The notes below the pieces were generated by a model. It did no database searches and was not told where the DNA came from. It was given only the letters and a program-made list of their open reading frames with translations. A DNA stretch of 64,000 nucleotides from CALAGB01 sp963789565 (lineage in GTDB: Bacteria; Chloroflexota; Chloroflexia; Thermomicrobiales; Thermomicrobiaceae): assembly GCA_963789565.1 (NCBI GenBank), contig CAWBKX010000002.1, positions 1,116,001 through 1,180,000 of the forward strand, read 5' to 3'. Below are positions 34,458 through 41,781 of this stretch, in pieces (position 1 is the first letter of the stretch; each line of letters starts with the position of its first letter). The translations under genes were made by a program, and so were the position numbers.

Positions 34458-34925
34458 ATGCCAGCCATGTATCGTGTGCAGTTGACGCCGGAGGAACGAC
34501 GCGACCTGACGACGATGACGCGTCGCGGGGAAGCCAAGGTGCGGACCATCCAGCGTGCCCGGGTGCTGCTCCTCGCCGACCGGGGATTGCGGGATCCGGA
34601 GATTGCCACCGCGGTCGGGGTCCATGAGCGCACCGTCATTCGGCTGCGGCGACGCGCGGTTGAGGCGGGCGTGACCGCCGCCTTGGTCGATCGTCCGCGA
34701 CCCGGCGCGGCGGCCAAACTGAGCGGTCCCCAGGAGGCGCGTCTCGTGGCCCTGGCCTGCAGCGATCCGCCGGCTGGACGCACCACCTGGACCATGCAAC
34801 TCTTGGCCGATCGTCTGGTGGAACTGGCCGTGGTGGGGAGTATCTCCGACGAGACCGTGCGACGCACGCTTAAAAAAACGAACTCAAGCCCTGGCAGAAG
34901 CAGCAATGGTGTATTCCCACGGTGA
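34458..34925 (+). CDS. IS630 transposase, upstream frame (HTH part), copy 1
   Basis: 155-aa frame carrying the N-terminal helix-turn-helix region of an IS630 transposase (DPEIATAVGVHERTVIRLRRRA). The ATG at 34458 follows GGGAGGGAGC, a strong ribosome binding site. At 34872-34878 lies a run of seven A (CTT AAA AAA ACG). A -1 slip there joins this frame to the downstream one (NELKPWQKQQW), giving a predicted 377-aa DDE transposase. Without slipping, translation ends with an unrelated tail at 34925. Because the second copy has the same A7, this is likely programmed frameshifting rather than damage. Confidence 0.85.
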   Translation: MPAMYRVQLTPEERRDLTTMTRRGEAKVRTIQRARVLLLADRGLRDPEIATAVGVHERTVIRLRRRAVEAGVTAALVDRPRPGAAAKLSGPQEARLVALACSDPPAGRTTWTMQLLADRLVELAVVGSISDETVRRTLKKTNSSPGRSSNGVFPR

Positions 34926-35590
34926 GCTCGCTCTTCGTGGCCCGCATGGAAGACCTGCTCGAACTCTATGCCGAGCCCTTCGACCCCCAGCGCCCCGTCC
35001 TCTGCATCGACGAGTATCCACTGGCGTTGACCGCTCCGACCCGTGCTCCGCTCCCGGCGCGACCGGGACAGATCGCCCGCCACGACTATGAGTACACGCG
35101 CCAGGGGAGTTGCACGCTCTTCGGTGCCTTTCAGCCGCAGACGGGCTGGCGCACCATCCACGTCCAGGACCGGCGTACGGCCCAGGACTTCGCCACCTTC
35201 CTCACGACGGTGGTCGACGAGCACTTCCCGGACGCCGTGTGCATCCGGCTGGTGGCCGACAATGTCAACACCCACCATCCCGGCGTGCTCTATGACACCT
35301 TCTCCCCCGCCGAGGCCCGCCGCATCGCCCGCAAGCTGGAGTGGCACTACACCCCCACCCATGGCAGTTGGCTCAACATGATCGAGATCGAGTGGAGTGT
35401 CTTGGCCCGGCAGTGCCTCGGGCGCCATCTGGAAGATCTCGCCACCACCCAAGGGGAGGTCGACGCCTGGGCCGCACGGCGCAACGCCGACCACGCCACG
35501 GTGCAGTGGCGCTTCACCACCACCGATGCGCGACAGACGATGACCACGCTCTATCCGAACGCGGGCACACCTACGATCGAGTCGACATGA
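34922..35590 (+). CDS. IS630 transposase, downstream frame (DDE catalytic part), copy 1
   Basis: 222-aa frame holding the catalytic core: first Asp in VLCIDEYPLAL, second Asp in LVADNVNTHH, and Glu in HGSWLNMIEIEWSVLARQ, the DDE signature of IS630/Tc1-type enzymes. It can start at a GTG overlapping the upstream stop, but the natural product is probably the -1 frameshift fusion. The ends of the protein are complete. Confidence 0.85.
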   Translation: MSSLFVARMEDLLELYAEPFDPQRPVLCIDEYPLALTAPTRAPLPARPGQIARHDYEYTRQGSCTLFGAFQPQTGWRTIHVQDRRTAQDFATFLTTVVDEHFPDAVCIRLVADNVNTHHPGVLYDTFSPAEARRIARKLEWHYTPTHGSWLNMIEIEWSVLARQCLGRHLEDLATTQGEVDAWAARRNADHATVQWRFTTTDARQTMTTLYPNAGTPTIEST

Positions 35591-35612
35591 CATATTCACT
35601 GTGGTCACCTAC

Positions 35613-36329
35613 TCAGGATGACATGAGGCGCCGCATCTGGTGCACCGTCACCGCCACGTTGAAGTCGCGTGGATCCGGCCACGGTCCTGCGTGAAACGAC
35701 ATCGAGTCCGTCCAACCACGCTCGGTGGCGCGCTCATTGAAGCGCTCGGCCACGTTGCGCCCTGGCTCCGCCAGCCAAAAGAGACCACTGGGCTCAACCA
35801 GCCACTCGATCAGATCGAGCATCGGCTCAATGTCTCGCTTCTCATACAGAACGTCCGCCGCCAGAACAACCGGGAAGCCCGAACCGACCAAATCGTGAAA
35901 TTCAGCCGATGGATCGCGCCAGTTGAGCGTGAGCGTTCGCGGCTCACGCTCGGCATTCAGCAGTGCGTTGTATCGACAGAGCAGCAGAGACTCAGGCGAA
36001 TAATCGGCCACGGTCAAGTCGGCACCTGAGAGCAATGCGGCACACGCGGTGACCCCCAGCCCGCTACCGATCTCGATCACACGTTTGTCGCGTACCAGCT
36101 CGGGATGAGCCATGATCTGGTCCGCGAGCGCGATGCCGCTGGGCCAGATTTCGGCCCAGTAGGGCAGGTTTTGTTCAGGATCGCCCGCGGCCGCATCCAG
36201 CAACGAATCGAAATCGGACGGCATCGCGATCCGCAGTTCGCTGCCGCTCACCGGGAGCGCAAATTCGACGGTCTTCAGCGAGCCGACCGCCGCTTCGATC
36301 ACCTGTCGCATATGGCTCGATTCGAGCAT
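35613..36329 (-). CDS. Class I SAM-dependent methyltransferase (PF10294/METTL-like)
   Basis: About 238-aa methyltransferase. The SAM-binding motif I is VIEIGSGLGVTACAALLSG, motif II ends in ADYSPESLLLCRYN, and the post-motif VVLAADVLYEKRDIEPML resembles the D-x-x-Y motif of protein-lysine/histidine methyltransferases. YWAEIWPSGIALADQI upstream is typical of that group. The start is uncertain among ATGs at 36311, 36329 and 36359. The frame's stop TGA lies inside the terminal repeat of the IS copy (TCCTGAGTAGG), so the last few residues (LMSS) may have been supplied by repeat insertion. Confidence 0.8.
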   Translation of the reverse strand: MLESSHMRQVIEAAVGSLKTVEFALPVSGSELRIAMPSDFDSLLDAAAGDPEQNLPYWAEIWPSGIALADQIMAHPELVRDKRVIEIGSGLGVTACAALLSGADLTVADYSPESLLLCRYNALLNAEREPRTLTLNWRDPSAEFHDLVGSGFPVVLAADVLYEKRDIEPMLDLIEWLVEPSGLFWLAEPGRNVAERFNERATERGWTDSMSFHAGPWPDPRDFNVAVTVHQMRRLMSS

Positions 36330-36559
36330 GGAGGAGGCTACTCCTGACAGTCGCCGCATGGGCAGCGCCTGCCAATTGCTTCAACGTGTGTTGATCCATC
36401 TGCGCGCCCCGAGTATCGTCGCGTTTCGGTCGGCGTCGAAAGGTGACAACACTCGTCCTGATACTCGTCGCCTGCGGCCAATTGCGCCGTTCTCAGAGTC
36501 ACTCTAGGTAGCCGGCCACAGCGACATTAAGGTCCTCGGAGAGCAGCGTTGCTTTTTCT

Positions 36560-36854
36560 TGTCATCCTGAACCGCAGTGAAGGATCTCCCAAATATCGAT
36601 ATGGCAGCCGACTGCATCGAAAGAGAGATTCTTCGCCTGCGGGCTCAGTAGATGACCACAGTGAATTTGGCATTCTGCTCCATCTTCCAGCAGCGCCGTA
36701 TTTGTTGTCATCCAGCGCGATGGTCCTCGCTCCCTTGAGGGAGAGAGTCAGTGAGAGGGCGTGGACTGAACCCCTTTGACCGAACCACGGTCAAAGGGAA
36801 GGTTGGCCGTCTTTCAGGTGGCGAATCCTCTGTGGTCACCTACTCAGAATGACA
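36560..36854. repeat. Second TGTCATCCTGA-bounded unit
   Basis: Starts TGTCATCCTGA (36560-36570) and ends TCAGAATGACA (36844-36854), 10 of 11 complementary. GAAGGATCTC (36579-36588) is paired with GAGATTCTTC near 36625. The layout equals that of the unit around IS copy 1, but the interior carries the small element 36651-36840 instead of a full IS. Confidence 0.6.
36651..36840. mobile_element. 190-bp MITE-like derivative with IS630-like ends
   Basis: Flanked by TA on both sides (36649-36650, 36841-36842). Left end GATGACCACAGTGAAT and right end CTCTGTGGTCACC are inverted and match the right end of the full IS630 copies (GGTGACCACAGTGAAT). The interior has no coding capacity but contains a perfect 11-bp hairpin CCCTTTGACCG/CGGTCAAAGGG (36772-36798) with a 5-nt loop. 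It is probably mobilised in trans by the IS630 transposase (inference). Confidence 0.6.
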
Positions 36855-36908
36855 CGGTGAACATTGGCTCTCACTCACCAGGGTCGTCGCCACAATCACT
36901 TTGGTCGC

Positions 36909-39900
36909 CTACTCCGCCTTGGCGAGCTGGCCAACCTTGCGGATGCCGACCGGAACTTTGTCGCCGCCGACCTTGATCTCCTCGGCATGGAATCCGTCGC
37001 TCTCCGGTGAGCCTGCTTCCAACTCCTCAGAGAGCGTTTCGCCCTTGATGTAAGCGGCGAACCGATCGATCGATTCGGCGATCTCTCCCTCTGCCTGATA
37101 GACGGTTGAGATCGTGTCCTCGATCTGCAGTCCAGCGTTTTTTCGGGCATCTTGCACGCCGCGGACGAAGTCTCGCGCCAGCCCTTCGAGCCGCAGTTCA
37201 GGCGTGATCTCCAGGTCGAGCGCGACCATGTAATCGCGGTCTTCCGCTACCGAGAAGCCCTCGCGGCTACGAACCTCGACGAGCACCTCGTCCGGCTCGA
37301 TTTCGAGGGTCTCACCATCGACTGAAAGCTGGAAGTTTCTACCAGCGCGCTGCAGCTGTGCCAGTCGGGAGGCGTCCACCTGCTGGATCGCCTGGCGAAC
37401 CTTCCCCAGCTTCGGCCCATACTTCGGACCCAGCAATGGCAGGTTCGGTCGAACCGAGTAGCTGACGTATTCGTCCGGGTTGTCGACTGTTTCGAATTCC
37501 TTGACGTTCAGCTCATCCAGCAACTGATCCTTGAGTCGCTCAATAGCCCGAGTGCTTCCCTCCTGGCGCGTGCCCACAAGCACTCGTCCGAGCGGCTGGC
37601 GCACCTTGACACTCGCTGCGCTGCGGGATGATCGTCCCAGCCCGACGACGTGCAGCAGCGCCGTCATGTCGCGGCTCAGATCCGCGTCGATCTTGAAGGC
37701 GTCCACTTCAGGATAGCTCGTCAGATGTACCGATCGTGGTGCGCTCGAGTCGACCGAGCGGACCAGGTTTTGATAGATCTCCTCGGTCAGGAACGGGAGG
37801 AACGGTGCCAGCAACCGGTTGACGTTCTCCAACACCTCATACAGCGTCAGATAGGCGGCCACCTTGTCGGCATCACTCTCAGTCTTCCAGAAGCGCCGTC
37901 GGTTTCGCCGGATGTACCAGTTCGAGAGTTCCTCGACCACGAAGTCTTCGATTGATCGCGCGGCGGTGAGTGAGTCGAACTCCGAAAGGCTCTTGCGCAC
38001 GACGCCGATCAATTCCTGCAAGCGCGAAAGAATCCAGCGGTCGAGCATCGATCGCTCGGCCAACGGTACGTCATGCTCCATCGGATTGAAGCCGTCCAAC
38101 GCCGCGTAGTTGGCGAAGAAGGCATAGGAGTTCCAGAGCGGCAGAATGAACTGCCGTCGCGCCTCGTCCCCGAGGTGGTAGCCGAAGTTCAGGTTCAACG
38201 TTGGATTGTGCTTTAGATAGAGCCAGCGCATGACATCCGCGCCCATCTCGTCGGCGGCATCGTCGAACCAGATGGCGTTTCCCTTGCTCTTATGCATCTC
38301 TTCGCCATTCTCGTCACGCAGAGTGGCGAAGCCGAGGACGTTGAGATACGGAACCTGCTCGGTCAGCACGGTGCTCTGCGCGAGCATCGAATAGAACCAG
38401 TTGCGGAACTGGCCTGGGAATGATTCGGTGATGAAGTCGGCTGGAAACCATTCCTTCCAATACTCTCGATCGTCGCGGTAATGCAAGGTGGAATAGGGCA
38501 CGATACCGGCATCCAGCCACGGATTGCCCACGTCCGGGATGCGCGAGGCGACCGCGCCACAGTCTGGACAGCGAATTTTGACCGCGTCGATCCACGGCCG
38601 GTGCGGCGTATGCCCTTCGAACGCATCCCAACCTTCGACCGCGCGCTCCTTCAGCTCAGTCTCGCTGCCGACGACGTCCCACCATCCACACGAGCACGCC
38701 CAGATCGGCAGCGCCAAACCCCAGTAGCGCTTCTTGGAAATCATCCAGTCGTCCATGTTGCGCAGCCAATCGAGCTCGCGCTCGAGGCCGAAGTCCGGAA
38801 TCCAGTTGATCTTCCGCGTGATGTTCATGACCTCATCACGCCACGGATCGACCGCGATAAACCACTCGTCAACCAGCCGAAAGACGAGGTCGGTGCCGCA
38901 GCGCCAGCACGTCGGGTAGCGGTGCGTATGATCGTAGGCGTAGTAGAGCAGGTCCTTTTCGCGCAGGTTGTCGATGATCGGCTCGGCGACATCACCAACG
39001 TACATGCCGGTGAGCCAGTCGAAACCGTCGACGTAGTGGCCGTTCTCGTCCAGCGGCGCCACCACCGGCAAATCGTTCTCCCGACCCAGCGCCTGATCCT
39101 CACGTCCGGCACCCGGAGCTGTGTGGACGATGCCGGAACCTTCGGTTGCGCCTACCTCATTCCACGGGATGACTCGGTGCTTGATATTGCGTTCGGCGGG
39201 AAGCTCGTCGAACGGACCTCGGTAGGTCCAGCCGACCATGTCCTTCCCCTGCACCTCTCCAACGATCTCGTGCTCGCCACGGATCGCGTTCGGGATCGCA
39301 TCCTCGGCAACGTAATAGACCGCGTCGCCCTGCTTGACTTTGGCATAGGTCAGGTCGGGATGAACCGAGGCCGCCACGTTGGCTGCCAGTGTCCAGGGCG
39401 TCGTGGTCCAGACCAGCAGGTACTCGCCCGGTCGATCATCGAGCGGGAAACGGGCGAAGAGGCTCTTGTGGGTCCGATCCTTGTATCCCTCGCTGACTTC
39501 CATCTCGGATAGTCCGGTGGCGCAGCGAGGACACCACGGCATGACATCGTGTCCTCGATAAATCCAGCCGTCCTCGTGACACTTCTTCAGAAAGAGCCAG
39601 ATGGTGTAGTTGTTCTCGTCCGACATCGTGTAATAGGAGTTGTCCCAGTCCATGAAATTGCCGAGACGCTTGGTCTGCTCGGTGATGGCGTCGGCGAACT
39701 TCCAGACTCGCTCCTTGCACTTCTCGACGAACTTGTCGATGCCGTAGCGCTCGATGTCCTGCTTGGAGTTGAAGCCCAGCTCTTTCTCGACCTCGACCTC
39801 GACCCACAGTCCCTGGCAGTCAAACCCGTTCTGATAGCGCTGCCTTTTCCCGAGCATAGTGTGGTAGCGGATGTAGAGGTCCTTGTAGGTTCGGCCCCAG

Positions 39901-40079
39901 CCATGATGGACGCCCATGCGGTTGTTGGCGGTGATTGGGCCGTCCAGGAAAGACCAGCGCGTGCTAGACGCGTCGTTCTTGTGCAGGTAGTCGTCCACGA
40001 CGCCGCTCTCGTACCACCAACCGAGGGTCTCGCGCTCTTTGGCTGGGAAATCGACCTTCGTCGATACCGTTTGAAACAC
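36909..40079 (-). CDS. ileS: Isoleucyl-tRNA synthetase
   Basis: 1056-aa class I synthetase charging tRNA-Ile; the long form. The HIGH motif appears as GVHHGWGRTYKD (residues 56-67), an HHGW variant, and the KMSKS loop as MHKSKGNAIW near residue 595. A zinc-ribbon-like CxxC pair (CPRC, CRCG-type WRCG) and an editing (CP1) domain with WTTTPWTLAANVA are visible. The GTG at 40079 (VFQTVSTKVDF) with GGAGG upstream is preferred to the track's far upstream start at 40199, which lies in the T-box leader. The C-terminus QLAKAE stops inside a repeat end. The leader holds a T-box. Confidence 0.95.
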   Translation of the reverse strand: MFQTVSTKVDFPAKERETLGWWYESGVVDDYLHKNDASSTRWSFLDGPITANNRMGVHHGWGRTYKDLYIRYHTMLGKRQRYQNGFDCQGLWVEVEVEKELGFNSKQDIERYGIDKFVEKCKERVWKFADAITEQTKRLGNFMDWDNSYYTMSDENNYTIWLFLKKCHEDGWIYRGHDVMPWCPRCATGLSEMEVSEGYKDRTHKSLFARFPLDDRPGEYLLVWTTTPWTLAANVAASVHPDLTYAKVKQGDAVYYVAEDAIPNAIRGEHEIVGEVQGKDMVGWTYRGPFDELPAERNIKHRVIPWNEVGATEGSGIVHTAPGAGREDQALGRENDLPVVAPLDENGHYVDGFDWLTGMYVGDVAEPIIDNLREKDLLYYAYDHTHRYPTCWRCGTDLVFRLVDEWFIAVDPWRDEVMNITRKINWIPDFGLERELDWLRNMDDWMISKKRYWGLALPIWACSCGWWDVVGSETELKERAVEGWDAFEGHTPHRPWIDAVKIRCPDCGAVASRIPDVGNPWLDAGIVPYSTLHYRDDREYWKEWFPADFITESFPGQFRNWFYSMLAQSTVLTEQVPYLNVLGFATLRDENGEEMHKSKGNAIWFDDAADEMGADVMRWLYLKHNPTLNLNFGYHLGDEARRQFILPLWNSYAFFANYAALDGFNPMEHDVPLAERSMLDRWILSRLQELIGVVRKSLSEFDSLTAARSIEDFVVEELSNWYIRRNRRRFWKTESDADKVAAYLTLYEVLENVNRLLAPFLPFLTEEIYQNLVRSVDSSAPRSVHLTSYPEVDAFKIDADLSRDMTALLHVVGLGRSSRSAASVKVRQPLGRVLVGTRQEGSTRAIERLKDQLLDELNVKEFETVDNPDEYVSYSVRPNLPLLGPKYGPKLGKVRQAIQQVDASRLAQLQRAGRNFQLSVDGETLEIEPDEVLVEVRSREGFSVAEDRDYMVALDLEITPELRLEGLARDFVRGVQDARKNAGLQIEDTISTVYQAEGEIAESIDRFAAYIKGETLSEELEAGSPESDGFHAEEIKVGGDKVPVGIRKVGQLAKAE

Positions 40080-40150
40080 CGGCGACCTCCATCTACTCAG
40101 CTTCTCTGTCCGGCCGGCGTGCGATCGACTCCGGCATTCATGTGCTACAA

Positions 40151-40420
40151 AACAAAAACCCGCCCTCGTGACGAGGACGGGGTTCACCCGCGGTACCACC
40201 TCAGTTGACTCGCGCGATGCGAGCCCACTCAGAGAGATGCTCCGTATGGTCCAGGTTTGCCCCAGATAGTATCGAGCGACTCATCCGTCATCACCCGGCA
40301 ATAAATTACCGGGCTAGGAAGACAAAGCCCACTAAAGGGGCTGACAATCAGCGCTACGCTGACTGCTCGGTTCCAAATGAAACGCATGCTGATTCGGATA
40401 CATCTCGGTCGCGGTAACGA
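40151..40420 (-). promoter_or_regulatory. T-box riboswitch leader of ileS
   Basis: On the minus strand the leader contains the T-box core GGTGGTACCGCGG (40200-40188), then a terminator stem CCCGTCCTCG/CGAGGGCGGG (40182-40159) and TTTTTGTTTT. This is the hallmark of T-box leaders: uncharged cognate tRNA pairs with the T-box bulge, stabilises the antiterminator and lets ileS be read. Upstream, several stems (for example GCCCGGTAATTTATTGCCGGG) form the Stem I/II/III part. I could not assign the specifier codon reliably; isoleucine is inferred from the gene. The 5' limit is approximate. Confidence 0.85.
40159..40182 (-). terminator. T-box-controlled terminator stem of ileS
   Basis: CCCGTCCTCG TCA CGAGGGCGGG on the minus strand is a 10-bp stem with one mismatch, followed by TTTTTGTTTT. 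It overlaps the T-box antiterminator and serves as the off-state of the switch. Confidence 0.8.
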
Positions 40421-40709
40421 GCGACAAACCCGGCCACGTCTACTTGCTGCGCGTCAGCGTTCGGGTGGCGGCTCGGGAAGGATGTCTCACGAGGGTTACC
40501 GTGCCCGTCTCGCACTATCTCGGGCTCGCTGATCGGGTCATCCCGCGGACGTGTTTCCGTCAAAGCCGTTCCTGTGTCAAACATCAATTCTATCAGCGAA
40601 CGCAAAGAGCATCAATTGCTCAGTAAAATCCGTTCGGCGGCTACCATAGTCTCAGTTGCGAGGATTCGGTGGTATTATTGGAAGTAGAAATTTGAATGTG
40701 AGGCGCAAC
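40421..40709. other. Intergenic region between ileS leader and small membrane gene pair
   Basis: About 290 bp with no convincing gene. The minus-strand part should hold the ileS promoter; TTGACA in CATCAATTCTATC-facing sequence (minus strand near 40580) is a possible -35 box but no matching -10 was found. The plus-strand part precedes the first 51-residue protein and may carry its promoter. Confidence 0.3.
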
Positions 40710-40865
40710 ATGTTAACAATCCTCTGGATCTTGCTCGGAACAGGAATCGTCATCCTGCTGATGGTTATCGTGGCGGTGTTTGGAGGAAAAGGTCATCTGG
40801 ACGTGGAGCGATCTCAAAACCATTACGCCGGTGAAGTTGACATGTTCTACCACAGCCCTCACTGA
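40710..40865 (+). CDS. Small single-TM protein, first of a tandem pair
   Basis: 51-aa protein starting at ATG 40710 (MLTILWILLGTGIVILLMVIVAVF), one N-terminal membrane span followed by FGGKGHLDVERSQNHYAGEV. The same motif is repeated in the next gene, so both are real. The frame opens 18 codons earlier without support. No family is recognised. The short soluble tail, with conserved His, Asp, Glu and Asn/His-Tyr, is likely cytoplasmic if the N-terminus is outside, or the reverse. The function is unknown; an assembly factor or subunit of a membrane complex is one possibility. Confidence 0.75.
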   Translation: MLTILWILLGTGIVILLMVIVAVFGGKGHLDVERSQNHYAGEVDMFYHSPH

Positions 40866-40927
40866 CCTGCGTGGAAGGTGTCTCCAGTTGGCGATTCTAA
40901 GCGCCGGACGCCGTAGGGAATCCTGAG

Positions 40928-41086
40928 ATGTGGGCAGTCGTTTGGACCGTGGTTACGATCGGCATAATCGTGTTGCTGATGGTTCTCGTCGCGAAGTTCG
41001 GCGGGAAAGGTCACCTGGACGTCGAGCGCTCCCAGAATCACTATCTCGGAGAAGTCGAAGCTCGATCTAGATTCCCCTGGGCTTGA
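40928..41086 (+). CDS. Small single-TM protein, second of the tandem pair
   Basis: 52-aa protein starting at ATG 40928, reading MWAVVWTVVTIGIIVLLMVLVAKF, then FGGKGHLDVERSQNHYLGEV and a short tail ending FPWA. It matches the preceding 51-aa protein closely over the soluble motif (only one residue changed in 20) while its membrane span has diverged in sequence but not in character. Such conservation at protein level across a duplication indicates selection. It lies 62 bp after the first copy on the same strand. The function is unknown. Confidence 0.75.
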   Translation: MWAVVWTVVTIGIIVLLMVLVAKFGGKGHLDVERSQNHYLGEVEARSRFPWA

Positions 41087-41194
41087 ACCGACCCTAACTT
41101 TCCCCCGGCAAAGGATTTGAGGCCATATCCGCAATTCGGCATGGCCTCGTTTAAGTTCTGCTCGCGTCCTGTGGACTCGCGACTGGCTACTCGG

Positions 41195-41524
41195 TCAGAG
41201 CTTGCGGCCGCTGGTCGCCTTGGTGACCGCGCTGGCAATGAAAGCCAGAATGATGGCTCCAAGAAATGCCGGGATGATCGTGATCCCCGCCAGGCTCGGC
41301 CCGAATCCGCCCAGAATCAATCCACCAACCCAGCTTCCGACGAGGCCAGCGACGATGGCGCCGAGCCAGCCGTATGGTAGACGGCCCGGGACGATCTGAT
41401 CCGCGATCCACCCGATGATCCCTGCCACGAAGAGCATGACGATCAGCCCTACGAGATTGAACGTTAACCAGATTCCGATCGCCAGCAAGATCAGCAGAAC
41501 AATCAGGACCACTGCCACGACCAT
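41195..41524 (-). CDS. GlsB/YeaQ/YmgE-type membrane protein
   Basis: 109-aa protein with three to four hydrophobic segments. The family core is GIIGWIADQIVPGRLPYGWLGAIVAGLVGSWVGG, as in the 'transglycosylase-associated' GlsB/YeaQ proteins linked to general stress. This version has an extra N-terminal membrane span (VVLIVLLILLAIGIWLTFNLV). It is convergent with the small membrane protein pair. The precise role is unknown. Confidence 0.8.
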   Translation of the reverse strand: MVVAVVLIVLLILLAIGIWLTFNLVGLIVMLFVAGIIGWIADQIVPGRLPYGWLGAIVAGLVGSWVGGLILGGFGPSLAGITIIPAFLGAIILAFIASAVTKATSGRKL

Positions 41525-41781
41525 GCGACGACTCCTCCCACGATGTGAGCTTCGATCCGCGTCGCCAATCGTTGGCGTCCAGCATGTTTGACCGAAACCC
41601 TATGACCCATTTCCCACCTATTAAACATCACCTGGGTACTACGTAAAGCGCTACCGTGCGTGAAATCACCCGTTGTATTGTTACAGGGAAACTGATTGGC
41701 CCGGCGAATCGAGATTCGACCGGAATCCGATGTGGGGGCATCGGGCGTCCGGAGCCAATCGGGTGGGAAGGGAACTCAACC

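Larger units (their letters stand above)
34365..35616 (+). mobile_element. IS630-family insertion sequence, copy 1
   Basis: 1252-bp element matching the copy at 57999-59250 over its full length in opposite orientation; all compared open frames are identical. The termini are imperfect inverted repeats: left CTCAGTAGTCGGCCACAG, right (reverse complement) CTGAGTAGGTGACCACAG, about 19 of 26 bases alike. TA dinucleotides sit just inside both ends (34370-34371 and 35610-35611). If these are the TA target duplication typical of IS630, the element proper is 34372-35609 and CTCAG belongs to the flanks. Two overlapping transposase frames are joined by an A7 slip site. Confidence 0.85.
34276..35623. repeat. 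TGTCATCCTGA-bounded unit carrying the first IS630 element
   Basis: The stretch starts with TGTCATCCTGA (34276-34286) and ends with its exact reverse complement TCAGGATGACA (35613-35623). Inside the left part GAAGGATCTC (34295-34304) and GAGATCCTTC (34347-34356) form a second perfect inverted repeat. The same signature recurs at 36560-36854 and, in shorter form, at 53912-54007, so it is a dispersed repeat family. Here the IS630 copy occupies most of its interior. Confidence 0.6.
36502..36915. repeat. Outer IS630-end-like repeat between the methyltransferase and ileS
   Basis: Left margin CTCTAGGTAGCCGGCCACAG resembles the IS630 left end. The right margin AATCACTTTGGTCGCC plus TACTCCG differs from the IS630 right end at 4 of 23 positions. 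No transposase remains inside. The right margin contains the ileS stop codon (TAG, 36909-36911). It encloses the TGTCATCCTGA-type unit at 36560-36854, a nested arrangement. This also fills the gene-free stretch upstream of the methyltransferase. Confidence 0.5.

Noticed and set aside
34458..35590. Transposase as a pseudogene broken by a frameshift
   Set aside because: Both copies have the same A7 run and intact flanking frames, which fits programmed frameshifting better than decay.
34325..35608. 427-aa minus-strand frame across IS copy 1 (also 58007-59332 plus for copy 2)
   Set aside because: Antisense to the transposase frames; transposase motifs lie on the other strand.
38481..39512. 343-aa plus-strand frame inside ileS
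   Set aside because: Antisense shadow of the well-supported ileS gene; no family motif and no ribosome binding site.
40354..40605. 83-aa minus-strand frame upstream of ileS
   Set aside because: Overlaps the T-box leader, is polar and without motif; leader RNA explains this region.
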